Below are positions 34,660 to 46,417 of a stretch of 64,000 bases of DNA, in pieces. Within the stretch, counting starts at the first letter, position 1. The number at the start of each line of letters is the position of its first letter. Origin of the DNA: Fragum whitleyi. Taxonomy: Eukaryota > Mollusca > Bivalvia > Cardiida > Cardiidae. The notes beneath the pieces were generated by a model that searched no databases, was not told the origin of the DNA, and saw only the letters and a program-made list of their open reading frames with translations. The position numbers and the translations under genes were made by a program. Location of the stretch: NCBI GenBank assembly GCA_948146395.1, contig OX411552.1:55788399-55852398 (forward strand), in the 5' to 3' direction.

Positions 34660-35232
34660 TTCCGCGGCGGATCAAGATATTCATCATAGGGGTTTCAAAC
34701 ATACAAAAAGAGTTTCCTAGAACTATAGATTTTACCAGACAGACAGAAAATTTTATTTTTTGACTTGTACAAAGTACATCGTCTCACAAAATCAATCCAC
34801 TTATAATATATATAACAATAGGTCACAAACATTAATAAACATATTACCCCTTGTTCTACTGAATTTAAATTTTGTTTAAGGTAGTGGATCCTTAATAGTT
34901 CGACAACGTTTCAGAAGTAATGAACTTTAACAGTGTTAACCAAGGTTTCCTAATAATTTCCATTAGGAAACCGCGGATAACATTATGAAAGATCATTAGT
35001 TCCGAAACTTTGAGGAACAATTACTAGTCCACTACCATAAGCAAATTGGACTTATCATCAAGTCTGCCTCAGGATTATTGTACACAAAATCAAGAATAAG
35101 GTAGGAGTTGTATGCTAAGATATGCTGAACAACTGTACAGGCTGATCTAAGTCTATTCTGTATTCCAAACCTTTGTTCACAACAGGAATTTATCGAGGTT
35201 GGAATCCCCAGAACCCCTTATGAATCCGCCAC
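34660..35232. mobile_element. GCGGATC-ended element carrying a nested family A MITE
   Basis: CCGCGGCGGATCAAGATATT with AGGGGTTTC on the left, and GAACCCCTTATGAATCCGCC on the right, are inverted ends like those of 26011-26173. A family A MITE sits inside at 34876-35040. Confidence 0.45.
34876..35040. mobile_element. Family A palindromic MITE, copy 6
   Basis: TTAAGGTAGTGGATCCTTAA on the left and AGTCCACTACCATAA on the right, with the central arms CAAGGTTTCCTAATAATTTC and CATTAGGAAACCGCGG. Confidence 0.75.
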
Positions 35233-35953
35233 CGGGTTTGAATAAGTAAATTTAAAAAAATTTGCAGACGGACAATATGATTCGTCCGCCGATAAGAAAG
35301 AAAGAAAGAACCTGATCATTTTATTGAACGAAGAATTTTCGTGTCGGCATTGAATATAAACTCTTAATTCGTATTATCTAAAGATACGATTTTTGTTGGC
35401 CAAACGACAACATGTGGATTCCTTTAGAAGTGGAAATTATCTAGGTATCAAATTTAAAGAAACGTTTTAAAATGTTACCATGATTTAAACGTGCGTCCAA
35501 ATTCAAAGAGGGAACCCTGCAGTTCTGCGTTCATGATCTCAAAAAGTTTGCAATCTTTGGAAAAAAAACCCGCTATGACGCTCTGCACGAAGATACACGT
35601 TCTAAACGAGACATCACTTATTTTATTTTTATTCTATTTTTACTTATCTTAAACGTTAGCGAACGCTTTCATCTTGAAAGCATTTAACAATTTCGAACGT
35701 AATTTAGTCCCATGGACTTTTACTAAATACAAACTTAGATTTTAGCTAACTATCAAAAATAATTTATCGGACATTTCTTGAAGACACGATAATATTTTTG
35801 TAACGTTAACGCAATTGTTGTTTGACTAAAATACACGGCGATTAACACGTTGGTCATAATAAGTACTGTGTTTTTGTTTGTTTCAACAACATTTGTTTTT
35901 CTCGACACGTCAAATGTGCTCTGAATAAACGGTTGATAATACGAGGTACAAGT

Positions 35954-36376
35954 AGTAACATCGTAAAATCGACAAGAAGAATGATATTGGAACGGAATTG
36001 ATTGAGTTTTAAGTGAATTTAAATGGTTGTAATACAATATCGCCGATTTCGTCAAAAAAATTGGCGATATTTTCACCTCCCTTTAATCAAATAATGCGAA
36101 TTTTTCTGTTAGTGTGGCTTCGCGGAGCAATCAGACACTTTTTATTCACACCATATAATAAAAGAGTGCAAAAATTCAATCGACATTAATGAAATGGTGA
36201 TCGATTTAAAACATATCAAAGCATTTTTGAATGATTTCGGAGCGTTTTGGAGTGATTTCGGAGCGTTTTTGAGTGATTTGGGTGAGTGGTTTGAATGCAT
36301 TGAATGGCGCGCTGATCGATAGTTTTAGAATGGTTTTGACTAGATAAATGTCAATCCACGATGTTACTAACTGTAT
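35954..36376. mobile_element. Family C MITE, copy 6
   Basis: The ends are AGTAACATCGTAAAATCGAC and GATGTTACTAACTGT. The centre holds ATATCGCCGATTTCGTC and AAATTGGCGATATTTTCACC. Tandem GGAGCGTTTTTGAGTGATTT motifs fill the right arm. Confidence 0.7.
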
Positions 36377-37227
36377 CAGTATGAAATCAGTTTAATTTCC
36401 TTTTAAATTAATTTTTAAATAATAATCTTATCAATCATATATTAAACGGTAAAGCTGAATTAAAGGAAAAACTGTCTTATCTTATGACCAAGTCCTGAAA
36501 AATCATGTTATCTATTATTATTATTTGGTGCAATTACTTGTGCTTAAGTCTTGAAGTGAAGAAATTTCTGTAATCAATGGATTCATGAAATTCACAACCT
36601 AGTTGTACTGTAAAAACACACGAAGCAGGTTCGTATACCAGTATCAGAGTAAAAAGGTTTCCAATTCCGAGCCTCCACGAGTTCTTGAAATATTCTCTTT
36701 CTTCTAAAAGTAAGTATTCTAGCAATTTTGAGAGTTACAAAAAATGGAAGTATTTTTAGAAAAAAAAACAAAACGCTTTTTTGATAAACAAATCCCCAAA
36801 TTGAGTTATCGGAAATAATGACAAAATCTATATTTTCCCATTTAAGATTACATCAGATAAACATTATGTTACAAAAAATCAGACTCATAAAAACAAAAAC
36901 AAACAAAAAAAGTAAAATTTCGAAAATTCTTAAATACCGTTGGAACTTCCACGCAAAAATTTCTTTGTTTAAATGAAAGGCTGACATGTTTCTATTTTCA
37001 ATTTGAGGCGTTTATCTGAATAATATGCAAATAATTTCGTTTCCTTTACAATGAAAAAGAAATCACCGAAGGCGGGAACTTCGCTTCTAAATCGGATGTG
37101 ACGTAAATGAAATGAGCAAATATTGCATTGTGGGAGTCCTTGCCACGAAATCACGAAATCATAATGGCTGTTTTATGACACACGTTTATTTATCTTTTCT
37201 CACTGATCGGTTATTTATCGTCCGTTC

Positions 37228-37287
37228 AATTCTAAGACCTTGTAAATACAGCTTTTATCAAGCTGCATTTACAAGGTTTTGGAATTA
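37228..37287. repeat. Short hairpin
   Basis: The arms AATTCTAAGACCTTGTAAAT and ATTTACAAGGTTTTGGAATT, with AGCTT loops, form a 60-nt palindrome. No second copy was seen. Confidence 0.65.
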
Positions 37288-37874
37288 AACCGTTAATATG
37301 CCCAGCGAATACACAAAATGTCATTTGATAGTGTATTGATAACGAATTATCAGTCTCGTCAGAGTTTGATTTTCTCACGTTGCTGCCAAAATAATATTTA
37401 TGTTACTAATGGCAAAACACGGGTACTCCTTTATGGAAGCTTGCGTGTTTATTTACAATGAAAGCCACCCAGTGAATGATATTTGTTGATAACGATGCTT
37501 CGAGTTTTCATCAATACTTTGTTTTCTTGGATACCTTTAACGCTTTTTATCTCTCAAAAGCATTAGAACCAATAAGCCCTCCTACATTTTATAAACATCA
37601 AACAATAAGTAGATATTTAACCGCATTGAAGGTTAAGAGAGATTTCTTAGGAAACAACTTTCTTAGGTACGCACTCAAAATTTTAATCACGCAGTTATGA
37701 CTAAAAAAGTAGCCAGTCGGAAACTCCGACTCTTGATAGACTTATATTTCTTCTTCTGATTATCATTTTCACTATCATCATTATTATCATTATTACTATA
37801 ATTATTGCTGTTGTTGTTGTTTTTTAGTAATCATTATTCAAATTTTATTCTTTATATTATCATTATTTTTGTCG

Positions 37875-37914
37875 TTTTTTTTTTTTTTTTTTTTTTTTTG
37901 GGGGGGGGGGGGGG
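37875..37914. repeat. T25-G15 homopolymer junction
   Basis: 25 T are followed directly by 15 G. Such runs are prone to sequencing and assembly error, so the lengths are uncertain. Confidence 0.8.
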
Positions 37915-37941
37915 TAACTATAAAATGTCCGAAGCATACTA

Positions 37942-38697
37942 TACGAGGGTTGTCCCAGAAATTTGTGAACATTTAAAATAACTTAGATACGTAACGTCCG
38001 ATGAAATTAAAAATGGCTGGTTTAAATACTTTTTGAGATCTAAATTAAAACGCAACACCTATATACGGCTGTCAGCGCACGCTCTTAACGTCGTTATTTT
38101 ACCTGCAACGTCGTTTCACAATGTTGGTCACTCCTTTTCAAAGTAGCGTCCCTGATGCTCGACACACTTTATATGACGGTAGATCCAATTGCTGAAAACA
38201 CTCTCAAACCATTGCTGACCAAGGCTCGCGTTGAATCTTTTAACTTCTCGGCGAATATCGCTCAATCCGCTGAATCTTGTTCCACGAAGATTCGCTTTCA
38301 AGGCAGGAAAGTAAGCGAAATCAAGCGGTGCCAAGTCTGGTGAATAGGGCGAGTGAGGGAGCCTCTGGAAGCCAAGTAGTGTGAGTTCAAGATTAGTCTC
38401 GCTTGCACAATGAGAAGGGGCGTATTGTCCCGAATAAAATGCCTTAATTTTGTATATCAATGTTACTATGATCCCTACAAGCCTACTTGGAGATGCATTA
38501 ATGAAACGAACTTCTTTGATTCTTTTCGATGGATTATCGAGAAATAACTGTTGATTTTCACTTGATAATTTAACATTTTCTAAGCGGAGCCTAATACATA
38601 CATTTTTACGGCATACAGTTGCATAGAAATCACGCGAAAAATGACGCGCTTTAAGTAAACTTGTCCCAAAAATCTTATTTTGTATCAAATTTTGCAT
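37942..38697 (-). pseudogene. Decayed mariner-family transposase, C-terminal part
   Basis: A 189-codon minus-strand frame (38128-38697) ends with a mariner catalytic-domain C-terminus: APSHCASET, GFQRLPHSPYSPDLAPLDFA, ALKANLRGTRFSGL, NWIYRHIKCVE and GRYFEK. Mariner uses an Asp-Asp-Asp triad. The Asp of SPDLAP and the following DF are present, but the usual HDN before APSH reads GQY, so the second catalytic Asp is lost. The N-terminal helix-turn-helix part is missing or scrambled. Downstream on the minus strand, at 37942, lies the inverted end TACGAGGGTTGTCCCAGAAA. It is an inactive copy. Confidence 0.85.
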
Positions 38698-39019
38698 TAA
38701 ATAAACAGAAAAAAATGTGTGGGTTTTTTTTCGCGTAAGATCGATAAATCCTCCATTTTGTGAACAACAAAGCTATATTTTCACTCGAGTCTTCGCCATT
38801 CGTAAAAATGAAATTAAATGTTGCTCATCCATAGAAAGATGAATCGATCTTCCACTAAAACACATGTATGTTCTGTGTGTAAATATCTTTACTTTATAAT
38901 TTGATGTAATACATTGATTAACAAATGTTCAATTTGTCCCCATAAATGATAAATAAAGTCAATGAATAAATGAAGGAATGAATTTGACTTGCGCAGAATC
39001 CAAATCTCTTAAAGAAATG

Positions 39020-39265
39020 CGCCTATGCGTGACATTCTAACAATTTGAAATGTGAGTGATGTGCAAACATTGAGGAGCACGTAGACAATGCCATACTTTA
39101 TATATAAAGTTACATGATGGTCTACAGATAATTTTAGACCTTACCTATCTACAAAACGCACAGTGAAGACTCTGGTCTGTCTGTTCAATGCACAGGCTTG
39201 CCGGAGTCTTTTCTTTGCACATATCTGAAATTGTTGGAAATCTCACGCAATGGCTCATTTGCTTT
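39020..39265. mobile_element. Family D repeat, copy 3
   Basis: GCCTATGCGTGACATTCTAA, CATGATGGTCTACAGATAAT, ACGCACAGTGAAGACTCTGG and ATCTGAAATTGTTGGAAATC run in the same order as in the copy at 8815. Confidence 0.7.
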
Positions 39266-39904
39266 ACAGAGTCCCAGATTGATCCCTTTTCGCGGGCCAG
39301 GTCATATTAACTAATAACACCAGCGGCAAAAATGGAGCACTAGGCCCATCTTACCATTTTAAGTTGAAGATAAACATTGTTTTAGCGTTTTAATTATTTC
39401 AACAAACATTTTATTTTATTTTCAAGAATACCCCAGGCACTTTTAACACGAGCTAATGACGTGGAATAAATCCTCATATAAATAATACTTTTATACAAAT
39501 TGGAGAGCATAGCCGTTACCCCAATGAACTGCACTGAGGTTATATATTTTCGAAACTACTTTCAGAAAATAGTTCCACGGAAAAGAAACACAACTGAGGT
39601 GAACACGCATAACCTTAATTCTTAGCAGTGTTACCGGTGATGCAATTGTACATTTTTTAGATCGATTTTTTTTAAATTTGCTCACGTGTAAGGCAAAATT
39701 GACAAGTGTAAGAAATGCCTTGACAAGAATAAAAGATTGCTTTTTAAAAGTACCTTCAGTACTTTGATTCGATAAGGAGTAGCATAATCGTCATCTACTT
39801 TATCATGTTTTATAGATGTTTAGCTTATTGTATTGGATGGTCATTTAATATCGAATTGATCTAAACTACATGTGTTAATATATATAGCAAATAAAACACT
39901 CAAT

Positions 39905-40185
39905 CTTGCCCGAGCGACCACGTCTATTAAGCGACCATTTTTTATTGCGACCGTTTTTAAGATCCATTTCCTTATATCAAACTGTTTTACAAGGAACATA
40001 TTATTGGTTTTAAAAATCATCGTAAACTAATCCTATGTTGTTAAACACAATAGAATCGTCTAACAGAGACGATTCTAAATAGTGTTTACAACATAGGATT
40101 ATTGAGGTATAATCATTTCATTTCAAGTATACGTTTTAAATATTTTTTTTTCCTTTAAAAACAAAACAAACGTTTTCTAAACGAC
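39905..40185. mobile_element. Family N MITE, copy 2
   Basis: The left end is GCCCGAGCGACCACGTC, then TTAAGCGACCATTTT. The core is a long hairpin: AATCCTATGTTGTTAAACAC, then GAATCGTCT and AGACGATTC, then GTGTTTACAACATAGGATT. Confidence 0.65.
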
Positions 40186-40510
40186 CATACTTTTCAACGA
40201 ATGCTCTTTGATGATTCTGTAAGTCGTCGCTAATACAAGTTCTATATTTTATGTTAGGCAAGAGTAATGACGTCACAATACACGTCACCCTAGGAATATA
40301 TTCAACTAAATCCCCTTTTTTCTATGACACAGCACAAAACCACATAACCTCGACAATATGCGAAAACTCACATGACGAGGAACATTCTGTGAGACCTTCA
40401 TGTCATTCCATGCATTAATGTAAGAACTGCGTTTACAAGAAGAAGACATTCAGACGGATGGACTTACCGAAATACGGACTGACAACCAGCCTGAGAAGAT
40501 TATACCAATA

Positions 40511-40714
40511 TACGAGGGTTGTCCCAGAAATTCGTTGACATTCCGATTTTTCAAAAATCAAGCGTCCGACTTAACAATAAAACTATTTAGTTGACAACGC
40601 GTACACATTTGCAACAGATTGATAAAAGTTTTACGGATTTCCCTGGTCATAATTAGAAATACAGCTGTAAAACGTACGCTCGGAAGTTCACGAATTCCTC
40701 GGCCAACCCTCGTA
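40511..40714. mobile_element. Mariner-type MITE with complete ends
   Basis: This 204-bp element has TACGAGGGTTGTCCCAGAAA and TTCGTTGACATTCCG on the left. On the right, CGGAAGTTCACGAATTCC and GGCCAACCCTCGTA are their inverted counterparts. The flanks are TA, as expected for mariner insertion. The left end is nearly identical to the end of the decayed transposase copy at 37942, so that family may have mobilised it. Confidence 0.75.
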
Positions 40715-42019
40715 GGTCCACCTTTTGTGGCGTATAAAAGCTCAGTTGAACCCAAAACAGACATACGGCTTGGGGCTGTTTTCAATGGACCACGTTTTGT
40801 CGCCAATATATTTTAATACTACAAATATTTTGAAAGCCATAAGTTTATAGTATCATTAGCGGATGGTTGATTAAAGGTGAATAATAACAATACCAGAATG
40901 TTTAACAATATCTGTTATAATGGACCCCATGCTTTACATAAACATTTTAAAATGTTTTAATTCGAGCACCATTGAAGTTAACCGGCATATTATGATGTAT
41001 TAGGATGCGGCATATACAAATGTAGAAGGACTAATTTAAAAATGTCTATATGAACCTGTGTGTGACATTTGATGAGTGTAGAAGGAGAGATATTTTAGCT
41101 GGCTGGACAGTCACAAAGTAAACTGGGAAAAACATACGAAAGGACAGTTCACTTTTAAGATTTCAAATACCAGATGTCACACGATTATTTGTCAAATGCT
41201 TTTGCACAAAAGCCGAACCAATTTTCTGTGAATTCAATTAAACTAGTTTTTTAATTAAAAAGATGTTGTTACGAAAGAGAAAAAGACGGTACCCTCCTTT
41301 CAAAAAGTCACAAAATCGCTATAAATGGACTAATTTTCAAATCATCGATAAAAACATCTTTAAATGTTTTTTATAATTGAAAACACATGCCGTATGCATG
41401 TGTTGTCCAAAGACTAAAAGAGGATATGATATCTCTGTAATGCTTTTCATCAATGTCAAAAGAGTCAAAGAGTTAAAATTTCACTTTAAAAATAACAATA
41501 TAACGAATCCTTGTCGAGAGGCTAAAATTATGGTCACAGAAGCATGTGCTAATTTTCCAAGCAATAGCTTAAGTAGAAACAGAGAGACAAATAAACATCA
41601 GTTGCATGTAAACCTTAACAAAGATACCCAAGTCCAAAAAGGGTTAAAATCCAACTGACTTCAAAATCAGAGTAATTTATCTTTGTCTAGAAGCATGTTC
41701 AAAGTTCTAAGTGATAGCATAAACAGATATAGATTGAGATAGAGATAAAGATAGAGATTTGCAAGCAATGCGCTGTCACCGACACCAACGCCGACGCCCG
41801 AGTGACCAGAATAACCACCTATTCTACGAGCTAAAAAGTATGCAATTTATTCTCTGACAAACCGTTTTCATCATTAAAACCAGCGATGGCATATGAAATT
41901 ATTATCGCGGGATAAGATCATTTTGATTATCAGTATCGTTATTGAATATTTATCGTGTGAATGTCAGTGAATACTGCAAACAAGGTGCCAGATTAAGTGT
42001 AATCAAATTAGGTGCATTT

Positions 42020-42445
42020 AATTACATCATGAAATTGACACTCAATCCGATCAAACCCATTATAAATCGCTCCTTCAGTGCTCCATTCATTCACTTCAAA
42101 CACTCGATCAGAAACGTTTCAAAATCTTTAGAAATCATTTCGAAATCGACCAAGGCGATCAGCATTTGATTCAAGTCGATCTGATTATTGTACGATTGTA
42201 TTGGTTGATAAAGAGTTTAAAGTGTTTGTTTTGTCCATAAAAGCACACAAACTAAACATTACATATATTTTATTAAAGAGAGGTAAAAGATATAGCTAAT
42301 TTTGTTCATCTTGAACAAAATTAGCCATATTGGTTTACCTCACCTTGAAATTCACTCAAAACTCGCTCAACGCTCTCATTCGACATCATTCCGAAATCAT
42401 TCCAAAATCGTTCACTATGTCAATTTTACTATGTTGTTAACTGTA
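42020..42445. mobile_element. Family C MITE, copy 7
   Basis: The ends are AATTACATCATGAAATTGAC and ACTATGTTGTTAACTGT. The central hairpin is GAGGTAAAAGATATAGCTAA and TTAGCCATATTGGTTTACCT. ATTC-rich arms lie on both sides. It is one of the complete copies. Confidence 0.8.
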
Positions 42446-43369
42446 TTTTACATGACTGCTTGTCCGACAAGATGAGCCATGAACAGAAATGGCAGACAGC
42501 CATTTTATATAATCGAATGGTTTTCATCGGAATTTCAAGATGTGATTAACAGTAATATCATTTCTCATAAAACTGCTACGTATTCAAGTTTCATACTGAC
42601 GTTACCCCAAGAGAGAGAGAGAGATGGAGAGAATCTTATGCTTGACAAATCCTGTCTTTAACGTCGTTGGTGACGTTTTATTAGCACCAGCTTCACAGTA
42701 AGTCCGTCGGAAGGTCTCCCGAAGAGTCTCAAAGTTGTCATATTTGCAATTTTGCTTGTTAGAAAGTTTTTAATGCAATTGGCAATAATAAAAATGCCAT
42801 ATTCTGGCCCATCTTTTGGTTAGGAATTTAATGTAGAATCGATTATATTGCCCATTGACATGATTGAATGCCCCTTTTTCGGTGCCAATGATAATTTCTA
42901 TTTATACAAAATAAAAATAACGCAGCATAGAAATGGAAATATATGTTTAGCCATATCCGCGGTTTGAAGTTTATTTAGAAAATAATCCAAATAAGTTCAC
43001 AAATAGCCGTTAATAAATATGCAGTGGACTTCCAAATAAAACAAAAAATCTCACAAAAAGCTTAATATGTGTTCGTAAATCATTTATATAGTAACTAACT
43101 AGAAAGCCATGAATGGCTTGAATCGCTTCACAGGCCTGAAATTCATGTAAAAGCAAATATAAGTTTTGACTAGATATTTCGATATTTTGGGTTCTTAGAA
43201 CAAAGACAAATTTTAAAGCAGTGATGTGGTCAAAGCAAAAGAAAGCAAATTATAGACTAACTGACTAATTGATTAACTAATAGATTGATTTTGTAGTGAC
43301 AATAACCATGATGGACATTGGAGTAATAATAAAGTCGAAACTCCAATTTTGTCAAATTACGTTGCTACG

Positions 43370-43770
43370 AAAGTTATGACACACCAAACTTTTTTTTACG
43401 AAAGTTATGACACCCCTTTAAAATTTGACTGAAGAAAGTTATGACACCCCAAACTTTTTTTACGAAAGTTATGACACCCTATAAAATTTGACTATTAAAA
43501 AAATACAATGCTGTCGTATATCTAGATATTTTTTGTCTAATTCTCCTTCTCATCAAAAATCAAAGAAAGTCAACAATAGCTAAGCAGATGTAATTATTTC
43601 TAGAGCAAAAGGTAAGATACCCCATTAAAATTTGACAATAAAAAATAAGACATTTTGTGTTATATCTAAGAATTGTTCTTTAAATTATTTTCTACCAAAA
43701 ATTTAAACCATTCAATAATAACTAGGCAGATCTTATTATTTCTAGAACAAAAGTTATGAAACCCTTTTAA
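43370..43770. repeat. Tandem repeats with AAAGTTATGACACCCC motifs
   Basis: ACGAAAGTTATGACACCCC recurs about every 32-34 bp at 43370-43475. A looser ~125-bp period then carries TTATTTCTAGARCAAAAGTT and TAGCTAAGCAGAT/TAACTAGGCAGAT. Confidence 0.65.
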
Positions 43771-44364
43771 AAATTATTATATAATATATTATATCTTATT
43801 TATTTTTTTCAATTAGTATTTCCTCTTAAAATTGACATTCAGATAATGGCTACTTACATGTAGCAGCCTACTGCAGGTGATACTATTTCTGGTACTTAAG
43901 TTTAAACAACTCTACAGATACACTTAAAAAATATTTCTTTATAGTTGGAAATTTGTTTTCGGATATTCTGTATTCTTCTTTTAATTATCACTGTCTTTCA
44001 ATTTTCTTATCTTCATCTCTTTTTTATTTGGCATTTTTACTATTCACTTGTAAAAGAATAATGCCTAAAATTTAAAGGAAACTTTTTGTAAAAGATTAAT
44101 TAAGAGGGAAATACCCCGTCTGTTGAAATATTTATTGAAAAATACCCCCTTAAAAAAATTATAAGGGGTAAATACCCCTTGACCCAAAAATTATCTAGAG
44201 CTCTGAAAGTGGCGTTAAACTCCATTCAATCAATCAGTCAATCTAAATGAGCAGAAAATCATAAGTTTGCATGTTAAGTAGTAAACAGGCAAACAGGCAT
44301 ACGGGTTGGCAAATTAACGTCAAAATAGCAATTTGTCTCGATACGGGCGTAAATAATAATTGAG

Positions 44365-44590
44365 TCTATCCAACAATTTCAAATGCCCCAAGCAAAGACT
44401 CTGACCATCCTGTTCACCCGCACAGCCTGGCCAGAGTATTTACTTTGCGATTCGTAGTAAGACAAGGTCTCAAAGTGTATTTAGACAGTTGTAAAATTTA
44501 TTGAAAATTTGTGGTCGTCTCTGCCGCTCAAATTTTGTAAATTTCCTTTACGTACATTTCAAATTGTTGGAAATATCACGCACTTGCTTA
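44365..44590. mobile_element. Family D repeat, copy 4, rearranged
   Basis: AACAATTTCAAATG, CAAGCAAAGACTCTGACCAT and AAGACAAGGTCTCAAAGT are family D text in reverse orientation. CATTTCAAATTGTTGGAAAT closes it in the forward sense. Confidence 0.5.
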
Positions 44591-44697
44591 ATTGTATATT
44601 TCGTAAGTTTATTCAAACACATCCAGCCCTGCGTTCAGGGTTCGAGAGCGCTCGCTGCCAATATTTTTTTTATAGCAAGCGATTATCGTGAACGTTA

Positions 44698-46417
44698 TAG
44701 GGCTGTCACACCTTAACGTTTTAGCCAGCGTGTGCGGAACGTGTTGGATTTTTCATAACACGCTGCGAACACGTCGGGTACGCTATGGACACGTTCCGCA
44801 CACGCTATCGGCACGCTGTAACACGTTGGCACACGTTGCGATACGCTAAGTATCTCATAAAATTTTGTGCATGCTTAAAATTTCTCAGCGTGTGCCGAAC
44901 GTGTTGGAACACGCTCCGCATACGTTCCGCACACGTTCCGAACACGCTCAGCACGCTAGAGACACGCTAGGAGCTCGTTCACTTACGCTACGGACACGCT
45001 AGAAACACGTTCGCCAAAAGTTTAACTTGCTTCGAGCGTGTCTCCAGCGTACTGGGAACGTGTGCATAGCGTGTCTTCAGCATACTGAACGTGTGTCTAG
45101 CGCGTTGCCAGCGAGTTCACAGCGTGTTTCTGGCGTATGACAGCGTTTCAGTTTTCTATGAAAATATAAAAGTTTCGCTGCATGTTTGTCTTGAATTTCT
45201 ACCATCAGCTTCTCGTAAATAAATGAATTTGTGCATGTACGTGTGTATGACCCCTTTGACATGTTCATATCTGCATGTTTCCTCATGACCAGTCTAAGAA
45301 TGACTTGAAAACTCGATTTGAAAGGCATTCTCTATATTTGACGATGAACGATTTCGCTCAAGTCATATAAATAAAACTTATGTTATGTTATGTTATGTTA
45401 TGTTATAAGCTGCTTGTCTTTTCTTCCATATGAATCCTTTACGGATTTTCTTAATTCCTTAGATTGTCGAGGTGGAGAATGTAGCCTAAATGTGTGTTAA
45501 ACATTGCGTTTATAGCTTTACAAGTGCGTCTGCTCTTTGGTTAGAATAACAATACGTTCGCGAAAATACAAACATTCATTCGTCTCATTTGATCATTATC
45601 AATCTACCAAAAAGACAAGTAAAGTACATCGTTGTACCTAGTGGACATAATACAAGACGTGTTTTACTATATTCTGCTCTGTTCAGAATATTTGATTCTA
45701 TTATATGTACTATATGTATCTAGTTTGATATTTGGTACACCTTTTCCCCCTTAATATAGGACTAGCTATTCAAGGTTAGGGAGGTTGTAGAAAGTCATCC
45801 TTCATGGTAGAGCATATTGAGGAAGAAAGGAGTGCATTATGACAAATAGTTCCTTACCCTTTCGCAATATTTTTCGAGTGAAAAGTACTAGAAGCTTTAA
45901 TCAGCTTGTAATCTTATAAGTTATATGCATGTTTTCATATGTAACAGGTGCCAGTGTATTTTTCTTTTCGTCTTTTCCTATTTTTCATTTACATGAAGCA
46001 ACATACTTTCAATTTGAATATGTTTAGTGGCCTTAGCCTGTTTATATTTTAAAAGAATGAGTTTAAAGTGGTAATTTCTTGCAGAATTTATATTTACATC
46101 CAAAACACGCTGCGAACACGTTATAACACGCTAGAAGCGCGTTACAAACACGCTTAGCACGTTCTGAGGACGTTACGAGAACGTTGGACACACGCTCAAG
46201 AACGTTGGTATACGCTGACATACGCTATCAACACGTTCTGGACACGTTTCTCACGCGTTACTCACACGTTCAAACTCGCTATGAACACGCTACAAGCGCG
46301 TCGTGAATTGACAAAAAGAAAATGTAGGTCAGCGTATGCCGACGTTTTGCGGACTTAGTCGTTTTCTCAAACGCGTTAGGCACACGCTGGCTAAAACGTT
46401 GAGGTGTGACAGGGCCA
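44698..46417. mobile_element. 1.72-kb TIR element packed with ACACGCT/ACACGTT motifs
   Basis: The left end TAGGGCTGTCACACCT followed by TAACGTTTTAGCCAGCGTGT is mirrored by the right end ACACGCTGGCTAAAACGTTG then AGGTGTGACAGGGCCA. TTA flanks both sides (44695-44697 and 46418-46420), fitting a 3-bp TTA target duplication as in PIF/Harbinger elements. Both subterminal zones (44705-45145 and 46103-46400) are dense alternations of ACACGCT, ACACGTT and their complements about every ten bases. The middle kilobase is AT-rich and has no transposase. It is probably non-autonomous; the family call is inference. Confidence 0.75.
45378..45406. repeat. ATGTT pentanucleotide microsatellite
   Basis: About five to six TTATG units lie inside the 1.72-kb element. 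Confidence 0.85.

Larger units (their letters stand above)
27151..44694. other. Intergenic region after the tRNA-Ile gene
   Basis: 17.5 kb of AT-rich DNA with no recognised cellular gene. It holds MITE families A, B, C, D, M, N and P, a tRNA-like dimer, a decayed mariner copy and related MITE, T/G homopolymers, and short GATAGA-like repeats (41728-41765). The remaining DNA between these features shows no motif I can assign. Confidence 0.6.

Noticed and set aside
40558..40806. Open frames on both strands around 40.6-40.8 kb
   Set aside because: They overlap the 204-bp mariner-type MITE and lack transposase motifs.
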